A stretch of DNA of 44,238 nucleotides from contig NZ_PEDL01000022.1 in NCBI RefSeq assembly GCF_002735925.1, positions 1 through 44,238 of the forward strand, written 5' to 3'. This document shows positions 28,744 to 40,125 of this stretch, in pieces (the first letter of the stretch is position 1; each line of letters opens with the position of its first letter). Origin of the DNA: Sporanaerobium hydrogeniformans. GTDB lineage: Bacteria; Bacillota; Clostridia; Lachnospirales; Cellulosilyticaceae. Under the pieces are notes generated by a model. The model worked only from the letters and a program-made list of their open reading frames with translations. It did not search any database and was not told the DNA's origin. A program made the position numbers and the translations under genes.

Positions 28744-30351
28744 TTATTTCAGTGCTTCTACTGCCATCTTTTCAATAGCTAAGCCCTCAGTATAACGTTC
28801 TATAAACGTTGCAAATCCAGCTACATCCCTTGGGTCTGGCTCTATTTTTGTACTTTGCTCTTTACAGAATATCTTATCATTTAAATACTTATCTAATGTT
28901 TCACCCTGTGCTTTATTTTTCATATAAGCTGCTAAAATAGCAATGCCCCATGCACCACCTTCACTTGCTGTTTCCATAACTGAAATAGGTGCATTCATAG
29001 CTGCTGCTAGTATTTTTTGACCTACACCTTTGGTTTTAAATAAACCACCATGGCCTAGAACCTCATCCACCTTTACATTTTCTTGTTTCATTAGAATATC
29101 TAAGCCTACCTTAAGTGCTCCTAATGCTGTAAACAAATGTACACGCATAAAGTTAGCTAAATTAAACTGACTATTAGGTGTTCTTACAAAAAGAGGTCTT
29201 CCTTCTTGTAAATGTGTGATATGTTCACCTGAGAAATAGTTATAAGCTAATAACCCACCACAATCTGCATCACCTTCTAAAGCCTTATTGTAAAGGACAG
29301 AAAAAAGTTTATTTTTATCGATAGCCATTCCTAGACTATCCGTAAATTCTTTAAATAAATCAATCCATGCATTTAAATCTGAAGTACAGTTGTTACAATG
29401 TACCATCGCTACAGGATGTCCTGTAGGTGTGGTCACTAAGTCAATTTCTTCATAAGCTTTAGAGAGCTGCTTTTCTAATACAAGCATAGCAAACACAGAA
29501 GTTCCTGCTGATACATTACCTGTTCTCTCAGCAATACTGTTGGTTGCTACCATACCTGTTCCTGCATCACCTTCTGGTGGACATAATAGACTTCCTGCTT
29601 TTAAGTGTCCTGTCACATCTAGGAGCTTTGCCCCCTCTTCAGTTAGTATACCTGCTTCTTCTCCTGCTACTAACACTTTAGGTAAAATATCTTCTATTTT
29701 CCATTTAAAGTTTTTAGGAGCTACTTTTTCATTAAATTGTTTAATCATTTTAGAATCATAATCATTAACAGTAGAATCAATAGGAAACATCCCTGAAGCT
29801 TCCCCAATACCAAGTACCCTTTGCCCTGTTAACTGCCAATGAATGTAGCCAGACAAGGTTGTCATATAAGCAATATCTTTTACATGCTCTTCACCCTTTA
29901 ATATTGCTTCATAGAGATGGGCAATACTCCATCTTTGTGGAATATGGAAGTTAAATAATGCAGAAAGCTCATCAGATGCTCTTTGTGTAATGGTATTTCG
30001 CCAAGTTCTAAAAGGAACAAGTAACTGGCCTTTATCATCAAATGGCATATAACCATGCATCATTCCACTAAAACCGATACTTCCTATTGTTTCAAGTGTG
30101 ACATCATATTTTTCCTTAACTTCCTCAGCAAGTGCGGCATAGCTACCTTGCAACCCCTTCCAAATAGCTTCTAAACTATAAGTCCAGATATTGTTCTCTA
30201 ACTTATTCTCCCATTCATGACTTCCTGAAGCAATAGGCTGATGCTCTTCATCCACCAAAACAGCCTTGATACGAGTTGAACCAAGTTCAATGCCCAGGCT
30301 CGTTTTCCCTTGTGTAATAGCTTCTTTTAGTATTTGATTTACTAGTGTCAT
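28744..30351 (-). CDS. araB: Ribulokinase, FGGY family
   Basis: A 535-residue FGGY carbohydrate kinase, expected to phosphorylate L-ribulose to L-ribulose 5-phosphate with ATP. The first phosphate-binding loop is [12 protein letters not shown] at about residues 19-30, after a short N-terminal extension. [29 protein letters not shown] and [12 protein letters not shown] mark the substrate and ATP sites. GGAGGAG precedes the ATG. It differs from the enterobacterial AraB type and looks like the FGGY form found between araA and araD in many Clostridia; the context makes ribulokinase the clear choice over xylulokinase. Confidence 0.92.
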   Translation of the reverse strand: MTLVNQILKEAITQGKTSLGIELGSTRIKAVLVDEEHQPIASGSHEWENKLENNIWTYSLEAIWKGLQGSYAALAEEVKEKYDVTLETIGSIGFSGMMHGYMPFDDKGQLLVPFRTWRNTITQRASDELSALFNFHIPQRWSIAHLYEAILKGEEHVKDIAYMTTLSGYIHWQLTGQRVLGIGEASGMFPIDSTVNDYDSKMIKQFNEKVAPKNFKWKIEDILPKVLVAGEEAGILTEEGAKLLDVTGHLKAGSLLCPPEGDAGTGMVATNSIAERTGNVSAGTSVFAMLVLEKQLSKAYEEIDLVTTPTGHPVAMVHCNNCTSDLNAWIDLFKEFTDSLGMAIDKNKLFSVLYNKALEGDADCGGLLAYNYFSGEHITHLQEGRPLFVRTPNSQFNLANFMRVHLFTALGALKVGLDILMKQENVKVDEVLGHGGLFKTKGVGQKILAAAMNAPISVMETASEGGAWGIAILAAYMKNKAQGETLDKYLNDKIFCKEQSTKIEPDPRDVAGFATFIERYTEGLAIEKMAVEALK

Positions 30352-30430
30352 TTTGACTCCTCCTGGCTACTCTAATTTATTTAAGCTTCTACAGCCTTTC
30401 CTCTATTCTACTTTAATTTTAAGTGGTATT

Positions 30431-31912
30431 CTACCTTAATTTCCAAAGTATTTCACTTAATTGAAGCTCTTTTTTAAATTGGGCAATTTTAGTATCTTTA
30501 TTAATGTGTACATACTCTATATCCATCATTTCTGCCCAATCTATTAAGTCTTCAGGGGTTACTTCGTAAGAAAAGACAGTATGATGTGCACCTCCTGCGT
30601 AAATCCAAGCTTCTGCACCTTCTGTCATAGAAGGTTGTGGAATCCAGTAGGCTCTTGCCACTGGTAATTGAGGTAAATGATGAGGTAATGGGGTTGCCTC
30701 TACATCTGCAATAATAAGACGCATCCTGCCTCCCATATCTATAAGTGAAACACATACTGCTTTACCGGGTTTACTATCAAATACAAGTCTAGCAGGTGCT
30801 TCTTTGCCACCTATGCCTAATGGGTGTACTTCTATCCGAGGCTTAGAAGCTGCTATAGCAGGAGACACCTCTAGCATATGTGCTCCCAAAATCCCTTCCT
30901 GACCAGGTACAAGATTATACGTATAATCCTCCATGAGAGAAGTTCCTTTATTATCAGCAATCCTATTCATCACCTTTGTCATGGCTGCGATTTTCCAGTC
31001 TCCTTCTGGACCAAAGCCATAACCATCTGCCATTAAATTTTGAATAGCTAAACCTGGGAGTTGCTTTAAACCATGAAGGTCTTGGAAGGTATCCACTATA
31101 GCATTGTATCCACCTTCTTCTAACATAGCTCTTAAAGCCACCTCAAGCTGTGCCTGATATCTCACTGCTGCATACTTGGCTTCATCTTTGAGCACCTCTT
31201 CTGCAAACTCATATTTTTCTTTATAGGCTGCCATCATCTCGTCAATAGCTACATCTGTTACTTGCTCCATACGTTCCACAAGGTCACCTACACCATAGTA
31301 ATCAACAGACCAGCCTAGTTTAATCTCTGCTTCTACCTTATCTCCTTCTGTTACAGCTACATCCCTCATGTTATCACCAAGACGCATTACCTTAATTTCG
31401 TCACCTAAGTAAGCTACAGCAGCAACTCTTAACCACCTTGCCATGCGTTTAATCACTGTTTCATTTTTGTAGTGCCCAGCGATTACTTTTCTAGCAATTC
31501 CCATACGTGTAAAGATGAAACCATGCTCCCTGTCACCGTGAGCAGATTGATTGGTATTCATAAAATCCATATCCATGGTATCCCAAGGAATTTCTTCATT
31601 AAACTGGGTGTGTAAATGTAAAATAGGCTTTTTAAAATTTTTTAGCCCATTAATCCACATTTTAGAAGGTGAAAAGGTATGCATCCAAGTAATGACACCT
31701 GCACAAGTGGCATCTCCGCTTGCAGCTTTAAATAAATCTGTAATCTCACCTTGTGTCTTTACTATAGGTTTCCAAATAATTTCATATTGAATTTCTTCCT
31801 TCTTATTGAAGTAGTTCACCATTTCTTTTGAGTGCTCCGCTACTTCCTTAAGGGTTTCTTCTCCATAAAGATGTTGACTTCCTGTTACAAACCAAAATAC
31901 ACATTTTTTCAT
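30431..31912 (-). CDS. araA: L-arabinose isomerase
   Basis: A 493-residue enzyme that interconverts L-arabinose and L-ribulose using a divalent metal, of the usual AraA length. It begins FWFVTGSQHLYGEETL, and contains the TWMHTFSPSKMWI segment, the metal-site region EDYTYNLVPGQEGILGAHMLEV, and the late GGAHHTVFS with the C-terminal metal-binding His. It is the first gene of araA-araB-araD, with GGGGGTAAAC upstream of the ATG and a promoter at about 31972-32000. Confidence 0.98.
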   Translation of the reverse strand: MKKCVFWFVTGSQHLYGEETLKEVAEHSKEMVNYFNKKEEIQYEIIWKPIVKTQGEITDLFKAASGDATCAGVITWMHTFSPSKMWINGLKNFKKPILHLHTQFNEEIPWDTMDMDFMNTNQSAHGDREHGFIFTRMGIARKVIAGHYKNETVIKRMARWLRVAAVAYLGDEIKVMRLGDNMRDVAVTEGDKVEAEIKLGWSVDYYGVGDLVERMEQVTDVAIDEMMAAYKEKYEFAEEVLKDEAKYAAVRYQAQLEVALRAMLEEGGYNAIVDTFQDLHGLKQLPGLAIQNLMADGYGFGPEGDWKIAAMTKVMNRIADNKGTSLMEDYTYNLVPGQEGILGAHMLEVSPAIAASKPRIEVHPLGIGGKEAPARLVFDSKPGKAVCVSLIDMGGRMRLIIADVEATPLPHHLPQLPVARAYWIPQPSMTEGAEAWIYAGGAHHTVFSYEVTPEDLIDWAEMMDIEYVHINKDTKIAQFKKELQLSEILWKLR

Positions 31913-31971
31913 ATCGTTTACCCCCTATTTATATTATTTAAATAAATAAAACTATTCAGCTATTTACTATT

Positions 31972-32000
31972 ATTATACATTTTGTTTACTTAACATTCAA
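31972..32000 (-). promoter_or_regulatory. araABD promoter with overlapping operator candidate
   Basis: On the minus strand TTGAAT (32000-31995) and TATAAT (31977-31972) are 17 bp apart. The near-palindrome TGTTTACTTAACA (31983-31995) fills the spacer, so a repressor bound there would block RNA polymerase. The leader before araA is about 50 nt. Confidence 0.6.
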
Positions 32001-32024
32001 TAGTGTTTAGTAAATATTTTGTAT

Positions 32025-32053
32025 TTGTTTACTACTCTATTCTCTGCTATAAT
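32025..32053 (+). promoter_or_regulatory. Promoter of the divergent LacI-family gene
   Basis: TTGTTT (32025-32030) and TATAAT (32048-32053) are 17 bp apart, 40 bp upstream of the regulator start. The -35 region carries the same TTGTTTACT word as the araA promoter, which suggests shared control by one repressor. Confidence 0.55.
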
Positions 32054-32092
32054 ATATGGTATACTAATAAAAAAATTAAAGGTGAAAGTCAC

Positions 32093-33097
32093 ATGGCAAC
32101 CATAAGAGATATTGCAAAATTAGCTGAGGTGTCTCCCTCAACAGTATCTAGAGTATTAAATCACGATGAAACGATTAATGTTTCCCTAGAAACACGAAAA
32201 AGAATATTTGAAGTAGCCGAAAACTTATCTTATCAAAAAACACCTCGTCACCCTAAAGTCCCTTCTGACACAACTACTATAGGTCTTATCCATTGGTATA
32301 GTGAACTTCAGGAAATTAATGACCCTTATTTTCTTTCCATTCGTATGGGGATTGAAATGGAATGTAAACTAAATAATATAAACCTCCTAAAAATATATCG
32401 AGAGGAAGATACAACCTGGCAGCTAGGGGAACAAAAAGTGGATGGGTTTATTTTGCTTGGACAGTTTGATAAAAATCAAATAGAATACTTTAAAAACCAA
32501 TCTGAGAATATCGTACTTATTCATACAGCTACACCTGGTTTCGATTTTATCACTATACAAGTAGACTTTGTTTTACTTACTCGTAATGTTTTAGATTATC
32601 TCATTAACAAAGGACATCAACATATTGCTTATATCGGAGGACGAGAACATATCGTAGGAAGCACTCAACTTCCTATAGATCCTAGGGAGGAAGAGTTTAT
32701 TAATTATCTCTCTAAGTTAAACCTTTATAAAGAAAGCTATGTAAGAGTAGGAAATTATGACTTTAAGGATGGCTATGAGCTTATGCATAGTTTAATTAAA
32801 GAAAATAAAACTCAAATCCCCTCTGCGGTTTTTATTGCTAGTGATACTTTAGCTATCGGAGCCATGCGTGCACTCAACGAACTAGGTCTTTCTGTTCCTG
32901 ATGATATCGCTATTATCAGTTGTAATGATATTCCAACTTCACAGTATACTTCACCTCCTCTTTCTACTGTTAAGATTCATACAGAAGATATGGGGCAATA
33001 CGGAGTTAAATTTTTACTTGAGCAAATTAAAGGAACCCTAAAGGAAAACTTTAAAGTCATCGTCCCCCATGAACTTATTATCCGTGAAAGCTGCTAA
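32093..33097 (+). CDS. LacI-family transcriptional regulator, probable repressor of araABD
   Basis: A 334-residue LacI/GalR regulator. Residues 1-50 are the DNA-binding domain (ATIRDIAKLAEVSPSTVSRV, then the hinge). The remainder is a periplasmic-binding-like effector domain with YIGGREH, SAVFIASDTLAIGAM and IISCNDIPTSQYTSPPLSTV. The ATG at 32093 is chosen because the HTH begins there and AAAGGTG lies upstream; an in-frame codon 90 bp earlier would add an unrelated tail overlapping the promoter. It is transcribed away from araABD, and the intergenic region carries repeated TTTACT words. L-arabinose or a derivative is the likely effector (inference). Most described Firmicute AraR regulators instead have a GntR HTH on a LacI-type ligand domain. 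Confidence 0.9.
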   Translation: MATIRDIAKLAEVSPSTVSRVLNHDETINVSLETRKRIFEVAENLSYQKTPRHPKVPSDTTTIGLIHWYSELQEINDPYFLSIRMGIEMECKLNNINLLKIYREEDTTWQLGEQKVDGFILLGQFDKNQIEYFKNQSENIVLIHTATPGFDFITIQVDFVLLTRNVLDYLINKGHQHIAYIGGREHIVGSTQLPIDPREEEFINYLSKLNLYKESYVRVGNYDFKDGYELMHSLIKENKTQIPSAVFIASDTLAIGAMRALNELGLSVPDDIAIISCNDIPTSQYTSPPLSTVKIHTEDMGQYGVKFLLEQIKGTLKENFKVIVPHELIIRESC

Positions 33098-33106
33098 TAC
33101 ATTCAA

Positions 33107-33156
33107 AAAAGCCACTAGACATTAAATATTTTTCTATTTAATGTCTAGCGGCTTTT
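33107..33156. terminator. Bidirectional terminator between LacI gene and GH127 gene
   Basis: A 22-bp stem with one mismatch (33107-33128 with 33135-33156) and a 6-nt loop, flanked by A and T runs. It can terminate both the plus-strand regulator gene and the convergent minus-strand GH127 operon. Confidence 0.85.
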
Positions 33157-33179
33157 CTTTATCTCTTATATGCTCTAGC

Positions 33180-35126
33180 TTATTCCATCTCTTTCATCCA
33201 AACGAGCATTTCACCTTTTCCCCTATTATTCCAACTACAGTAAGGAATAGCTTTAAAAGTCTGTTCAATATATTGGGGTTTTCCTTCATCATATAGCACA
33301 GGCTTTACTTCTGAATAATCTATTTTTTTCCCTTTAAGCTTTGCACATAATAACCCATTTAATAGAGAGGGGTCATATTCTTCTTCTATTTCCTTTGATG
33401 TATCTACTACTATTGAAGAAAGGTACTCTCCATTGTCTACTTCCTCTAAACAATAGACCCAAGGTCCTCTCATCACACATACTTTTCCAATATTATCTCT
33501 CACCTTTGGATTACAATGCACATATCTAAAAGCTACATCTAACGAGATAGTTATCTCATCCTTATCTTCCCATTCTCTTTCTATATAAATATAACCTTTG
33601 TCACAAATAAATGAAGCTACTTGCCCATTGACTTTGACTAACACTTTATTAGAAAAGCCGGGTTTTCTAATAGCTACTGTAAATTTATTTTTACTTTTTT
33701 CTAAAGAAATGGCTACCTTTATTTCCCCATCAACCGGATAATTAGCTTGCATCTCTAACTCTACACAATCCCCCCCTAATTGTGCCGTTACTTTACTGGC
33801 CACAAATAGATTGACGTAAATTATATTTTCATCTAGTGAATAAATATAATTTCCTAATGAAGCCAATGTTCTTGCAATATTAGGTGGACAGCATGCTACA
33901 CCAAACCACAATTGCCTAGTGGTTATTATATGACGCATAGTAGGATTCTTCTCGGCTATCTCTGGGACAACCTCTAAGGGATTTACATAGAAAAAATGCC
34001 TTCCATCCATAGAAATTCCTGCAAGAATCGTATTATACAATGCATTCTCTACAACATCCATGTACTTTCCATCTCTTGTTATTTGAAACATTCTGCTGGA
34101 AAACATAGCTAACCCGATACTCGCACACGACTCTGAATAATTCGTATTATTAGGAAGATCATAATCCGTAGTAAAACGCTCCCCATAAGAAGCAGAACCA
34201 ATGCTCCCCGTTACATAAAGCTTCTTTCCCACAATATTATTCCAAATTTTCTCGCACTGAAGGAATAAATCTTGATCCTGATACTCATAGGCTAAATCAG
34301 CCATTGCACTATATAAATAAACTGCTCTAACGGCATGTCCTTCGGCAGTTGTTTGCTCCATTAAAGGCATATGTGCCTGACAATAATCTAAATCAAAATC
34401 TTCAAATTCTGCAAAATGATAGTTTTTGTTTTTAATGCAGTCTTCACTTAAAAAATAACAAGGTTTCTCTCCTCTCGTACGGATAAAATAATTGGCTAAT
34501 TCGAGATATTCCTTTTTACCAGTCCTGCGATATAACTTAACCAAAGCAAGTTCAATTTCTGGGTGCCCTGGATATCCATGTATCTTATTTTCTTCCTTTC
34601 CAAATACTTCACATAAGTAATCTGCAAAGCGGCACGCTACTTCCATAATTTTTGCTTTACCCGTTGCTTCATAATAGGCTACAGCTGCTTCTATTAGATG
34701 GCCTGCAGTATACAGTTCATGCCCTTCAAATAAATTTTTCCATCTCTCTTTTCCCTTAATGGTATAGTATGTGTTTAAATAACCATCTTCACATTGTGCA
34801 TGAGCTATTAACTCTATTGCTTCATCCGCCATTTTTTCAATCTTTGGATTTCTTTTTTTTGCAAGAGAGTAAGCCACTGCTTCTAACCATTTAGATACAT
34901 CTGTATCTTGAAAAATAGATCCTTGATGCTCTCCTTGCTCCTTCCCACTAGCTATTTTAAAATTTTGGATACAATGACTCTTTTTTGCTCCCTCTACATT
35001 ATCATTAATTAACTCCCACAAAAAAGGAATAATTATTTCATCTACTAAATCAATATACCTATTCCAAAAGGAATCCTTTATTGAAATCTCACTTAATGCA
35101 ATACTCTTTAATTTTATTTTTTTCAT
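33180..35126 (-). CDS. GH127 beta-L-arabinofuranosidase
   Basis: A 648-residue enzyme of the former DUF1680 family. The characterised member HypBA1 of Bifidobacterium longum releases L-arabinose from beta-1,2-linked arabinofuranosides. The Zn/thiol catalytic site of HypBA1 is fully conserved with the same spacing: E316 (acid/base, GERF), E332 and C334 (SESC), and C412-C413 (ACCPPN), where C412 matches the Cys nucleophile. No signal peptide is seen, so it probably acts in the cytosol on imported oligosaccharides. GAGGATGG precedes the ATG. It is the last gene of the operon with GH51 and an ABC importer, 56 bp after the second permease gene. Confidence 0.93.
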   Translation of the reverse strand: MKKIKLKSIALSEISIKDSFWNRYIDLVDEIIIPFLWELINDNVEGAKKSHCIQNFKIASGKEQGEHQGSIFQDTDVSKWLEAVAYSLAKKRNPKIEKMADEAIELIAHAQCEDGYLNTYYTIKGKERWKNLFEGHELYTAGHLIEAAVAYYEATGKAKIMEVACRFADYLCEVFGKEENKIHGYPGHPEIELALVKLYRRTGKKEYLELANYFIRTRGEKPCYFLSEDCIKNKNYHFAEFEDFDLDYCQAHMPLMEQTTAEGHAVRAVYLYSAMADLAYEYQDQDLFLQCEKIWNNIVGKKLYVTGSIGSASYGERFTTDYDLPNNTNYSESCASIGLAMFSSRMFQITRDGKYMDVVENALYNTILAGISMDGRHFFYVNPLEVVPEIAEKNPTMRHIITTRQLWFGVACCPPNIARTLASLGNYIYSLDENIIYVNLFVASKVTAQLGGDCVELEMQANYPVDGEIKVAISLEKSKNKFTVAIRKPGFSNKVLVKVNGQVASFICDKGYIYIEREWEDKDEITISLDVAFRYVHCNPKVRDNIGKVCVMRGPWVYCLEEVDNGEYLSSIVVDTSKEIEEEYDPSLLNGLLCAKLKGKKIDYSEVKPVLYDEGKPQYIEQTFKAIPYCSWNNRGKGEMLVWMKEME

Positions 35127-35182
35127 CTATCCATCCTCGCTATCTATCACAAATGTGTTTATTTCTTGTAACTTTTTAGCTC

Positions 35183-36070
35183 CTAATTTTTCATCCCTGT
35201 CATAACAATACCTTCAACAAAGTACTTTTGCCCAAATAAATAAATGACAACACCAGGCAAGAATGAAAGACAAGTCGCGCACATAATTTTTGCCCAATCT
35301 GCTTTTAATCCACTCTTGAACATTGATAGACCAATGGCAATAGTAAATTTATCTGGAGAATTAATATAGACAGTTTGCTGCAATAAGTCATTCCAAAGAG
35401 TAATAAATAAAAAGAGAGCTACAACAATCATTGCGGGCTTAATAGCTGGTATAATAATTTGAAATAAAATCTGCATCCTCCCTGCACCATCAATAGTAGC
35501 TGCCTCATCTAATTCACGAGGAATAGAGCTAATGAACTGGCGAATCAAAAAAATATTAAAAGCTCCTCCTCCACAAAAGTACGGTAATACCAGTGGCCAA
35601 TATGTATTTCCTAAACCAAAACCTTGTGTCCACATCATATAAAGTGGGATCAATGTAACCATATTAGGTAATAGCATCGAGCCTACACATAAAGAGAAAA
35701 GCAATTTTTTACCTCTAAATCTAAGTCTTGCAAAAGCATATCCACATAAAGTAGCTGTGAAAGTTCCTGCAACCACAGACGGTACAATAATTTTCATTGT
35801 ATTTGAAAAATATAACCAAAACTTAAAGGTCTCTAATGTTTCTTTGTAATTTGAAAAAAGCCATTTATTAGGAAGGAAAGCAGGTGGCCAAGCATATAAC
35901 TCTGCATTGGTCATGAGACTAGAACGAAAAATCCACCAAATAGGTAACATCACTAGTGCTGCAATCATTATCAAAAAAGCAAAACATATTAAATTCCCTA
36001 TCTTCTCTATTTTATTACTATTTTTACGAACTATCATTTGGGTTGTGGATGATACGGTAGCATTTTGCAT
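35183..36070 (-). CDS. ABC sugar transporter permease, MalG type
   Basis: A 295-residue membrane protein with six membrane helices, the first at about residues 28-50. The EAA loop is DEAATIDGAGRMQILFQIIIPAI and the C-terminus YFVEGIVMTGMKN is typical of MalG-family permeases. It follows the MalF-type gene by 6 bp, with AAGGAG upstream of its ATG inside that gene's 3' end. It forms the channel with the preceding permease. The substrate is probably an arabinose-containing oligosaccharide, judging from the GH51 and GH127 genes in the same operon. Confidence 0.92.
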   Translation of the reverse strand: MQNATVSSTTQMIVRKNSNKIEKIGNLICFAFLIMIAALVMLPIWWIFRSSLMTNAELYAWPPAFLPNKWLFSNYKETLETFKFWLYFSNTMKIIVPSVVAGTFTATLCGYAFARLRFRGKKLLFSLCVGSMLLPNMVTLIPLYMMWTQGFGLGNTYWPLVLPYFCGGGAFNIFLIRQFISSIPRELDEAATIDGAGRMQILFQIIIPAIKPAMIVVALFLFITLWNDLLQQTVYINSPDKFTIAIGLSMFKSGLKADWAKIMCATCLSFLPGVVIYLFGQKYFVEGIVMTGMKN

Positions 36071-36076
36071 CTCTTA

Positions 36077-36991
36077 TCACTCTCCTTCATAAAAAATCCA
36101 ACTTTTACTTGTCTTAAATAAAATTCCTGTAAAAATAGCAATAATAATAAAAAAGACAAATGAAATAGCACATGCATAACCCATTTGGTTACTTTTAAAT
36201 GCATATTTGTACATCAAATATGTCATAAACATAGAAGAATTACCCGGTCCACCGTTTGTTAGTGCCAAAGCTGGCGTAACAACTTGCATATTGGTTATCA
36301 AACTCATTAACAAATTATAGAATATAATAGGAGACATACAAGGAATTGTAATGTTACAAAACCTTTGCCAACTGTTAGCTCCATCAATTTGTGCAGCTTC
36401 ATGATAAACACGAGGAACATTTTGTAATCCTGCTAAAAATATAACGATTAGGTTTCCTGAAAGCCATACAGCAATCAAGGCTAATGATGGAATGACTGCC
36501 ACAGAATCATTTAAAAACATAATATTCTTTATTCCTATTGCTTTTAAAATATAATTAAATAAACCAAAGTTAGTTTCATAGAGCCATGACCACCCGATAT
36601 AAACTGCAGCAGCTGGTAAGATATAGGGAAGGTAAAAAAGAACTCTAAACATGCCCCTTGCAGGGATCTTTCGATTCAAAAGCATTGCTATAACTAATGA
36701 ATAAATCATGCTTCCTATAACTGCAATAATAGAAAATATAACTGTAACTTTAATAGAGTCCTTGAAATAAGGATCTACTGCAAACAAACGAATATAGTTA
36801 TTGATCCCATTAAATACAGGTGCACTTATCCCCTTCCACTTAAATAAGCTAAGAACAAGAACAGCGAATAATGGTACATACGTAAGGAATATTAGCCCCA
36901 CAAAAGCTGGAATAAGACATAAGTATGCTGTTCTTTCTTCCTGCCTCATTACCGGAGTTCCCCTTTTTTTCATACACTCTTTTTTTTGCAT
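36077..36991 (-). CDS. ABC sugar transporter permease, MalF/UgpA type
   Basis: A 304-residue membrane protein with six helices, starting LCLIPAFVGLIFLTYVPLFAVL. The EAA motif is HEAAQIDGANSWQRFCNITIPCM, followed by LTNGGPGNSSMFMTYLMY, the conserved loop of UgpA-type proteins. GGAGG precedes the ATG at 36991. It lies 74 bp after the solute-binding protein gene, from which it is separated by a strong hairpin. No ATPase gene is in the operon. Confidence 0.92.
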   Translation of the reverse strand: MQKKECMKKRGTPVMRQEERTAYLCLIPAFVGLIFLTYVPLFAVLVLSLFKWKGISAPVFNGINNYIRLFAVDPYFKDSIKVTVIFSIIAVIGSMIYSLVIAMLLNRKIPARGMFRVLFYLPYILPAAAVYIGWSWLYETNFGLFNYILKAIGIKNIMFLNDSVAVIPSLALIAVWLSGNLIVIFLAGLQNVPRVYHEAAQIDGANSWQRFCNITIPCMSPIIFYNLLMSLITNMQVVTPALALTNGGPGNSSMFMTYLMYKYAFKSNQMGYACAISFVFFIIIAIFTGILFKTSKSWIFYEGE

Positions 36992-37009
36992 TACTCATAC
37001 CTCCAGTTA

Positions 37010-37057
37010 TATAAGTAGACGCCCATCTCCTAAATATGTAGTAGGCGCCTACTTATA
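37010..37057 (-). other. Intra-operon hairpin between binding protein and permease
   Basis: TATAAGTAGACGCC (37010-37023) pairs with GGCGCCTACTTATA (37044-37057), 14 bp with one mismatch. No T run follows on the minus strand, so mRNA stabilisation or processing is more likely than termination. It occupies the same place as the hairpin at 12470-12507 in the other importer operon. Confidence 0.6.
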
Positions 37058-37065
37058 AGTAATGA

Positions 37066-38472
37066 TTAGTTATTTCCTGCGTGTGCTTCTTCTAGTGCTA
37101 CAAAGCAATCATTAATTGCTTTCTCTGCTGTAATCTTACCTGTCCAAACATCTCCAAGTACAGAAGATAATAAACTATTGAAATCTGTGGTGTTGTTTAC
37201 ATAATACCAAGATGCAGGTTTCGCATATTCCATTGCATAGTCTACCAATACCCCTTTAGCTTCTTCATATTCAGGATATGCTGGATTTTCAAGCCACTTA
37301 CGCGTTAAGGTTTCATCTTTATAATAGGAATCTAAGGTTGGCATCCAAATACCTGTTGCAATTAAAGCATCCCAGTTGTTTTCTTCTAATGCATACCATT
37401 TTAAAAATTCCATAGCTTCTTCTGGGTGTTTTGTCTGTGAAAATACAACATTAGGACCACCTGTATTAATCGTTACTTTTTCTTTCATGTAAGGAAGTAC
37501 ACCTACACCATAATTTAAGCCTTCTTCTCTCGCTGCTGCTAAGCAAGTTCCTATATTCCAAGCACCATTCGTTGTCATCGCACATGTTCCTGCAATAAGT
37601 GAACGTTGTACACCATCATCTGTTAAACCAGAAGATAAGGGTGCAACATGTTCAACTAAATATAAGTCAGCAATTTTTTGAAGAGCTTCAATAGCTGCTG
37701 GGTCATTAATGATAACTTTGCTTCCATCTTCACTATAAAAACCACTTCCATTTGATAAACACCATACCTCAAGCTGCCAAGTTAAATTTTCAATCATACA
37801 TCCATATTGAACGATGTTATCCTTATCAAACCCTGGATCATTAGGTGTCTTACCATTTTTATCTAACGTTAACTTTTTAGCAACCTCTACAAACTCATCC
37901 CACGTCCATGCTTCATCTGCATTAGCTGATGGATAAGGGATACCTGCTTTATCAAACATATCTTTATTGTAATAAAGTAAGAGAGATTCAAAAGCAGTAG
38001 AATAAGCTACGGGTTTCCCTTGATACGTAAATGCTAAACTATCAAGTGGCCTAGCTTCACTTCCATCATACATTTTACTAATATCATATAGCATTCCTTG
38101 TTCTGCCCATTGAATAACACCGGCTTCGCTCATAATAGCACAATCTGGTAACTGACCAGCCGCTGCCATAGTATTAAGTTTTTCCATATAAGTTTCCCAT
38201 GGGATAGGCATACATTCCACTTCTATGCGATCTTGTGACGCATTAAACTTATCAATTGTTTTTTGTGTATTTTTAGCCTCATCTTCCCCTCCCCATAATG
38301 CATAAGTAAGATGAACTTTTTCTCCTGCTGTAGAGTCCTTAGTTTCTGCAGTAGCTGATTTCTGCGTCGCCGGTGTAGCTGATTCGGCTGGTTCAGTCTT
38401 TGATGACCCACAAGCTACAACGCCAAAAGGCAATGTGATAACCATTAAAAGTGTAAGCAGTTTCTTTTTCAT
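37066..38472 (-). CDS. ABC sugar transporter solute-binding lipoprotein (family 1)
   Basis: A 468-residue lipoprotein with signal peptide and lipobox GVVAC at residues 17-21, followed by a Thr/Ala/Glu linker. The mature part is a family 1 solute-binding fold: LTYALWGGEDEAKNTQ, PDCAIMSEAGVIQW, LLLYYNKDMFDKAGIPYP, MTTNGAWNIGT. AGGGG stands 10 or so bases before the ATG. It lies 97 bp after the GH51 gene and before the two permease genes. An arabino-oligosaccharide ligand is inferred from the operon, and the protein is only distantly similar to the one at 11112-12437. Confidence 0.92.
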   Translation of the reverse strand: MKKKLLTLLMVITLPFGVVACGSSKTEPAESATPATQKSATAETKDSTAGEKVHLTYALWGGEDEAKNTQKTIDKFNASQDRIEVECMPIPWETYMEKLNTMAAAGQLPDCAIMSEAGVIQWAEQGMLYDISKMYDGSEARPLDSLAFTYQGKPVAYSTAFESLLLYYNKDMFDKAGIPYPSANADEAWTWDEFVEVAKKLTLDKNGKTPNDPGFDKDNIVQYGCMIENLTWQLEVWCLSNGSGFYSEDGSKVIINDPAAIEALQKIADLYLVEHVAPLSSGLTDDGVQRSLIAGTCAMTTNGAWNIGTCLAAAREEGLNYGVGVLPYMKEKVTINTGGPNVVFSQTKHPEEAMEFLKWYALEENNWDALIATGIWMPTLDSYYKDETLTRKWLENPAYPEYEEAKGVLVDYAMEYAKPASWYYVNNTTDFNSLLSSVLGDVWTGKITAEKAINDCFVALEEAHAGNN

Positions 38473-38569
38473 TATTAATTACCCCTTTTCTTTTTATTCT
38501 ACAGTAGCTCTTGCTACATGTAATCTTGTATTCATACTACTAACTCAAGCTTCTTCTCCTATTTCTTAT

Positions 38570-40119
<1,550 letters not shown>

Positions 40120-40125
40120 TCATAG

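Noticed and set aside
33107-33156. Long inverted repeat as an insertion sequence end or small RNA
   Set aside because: Its place between the stops of two convergent genes, the small loop and flanking A/T runs fit a bidirectional terminator.
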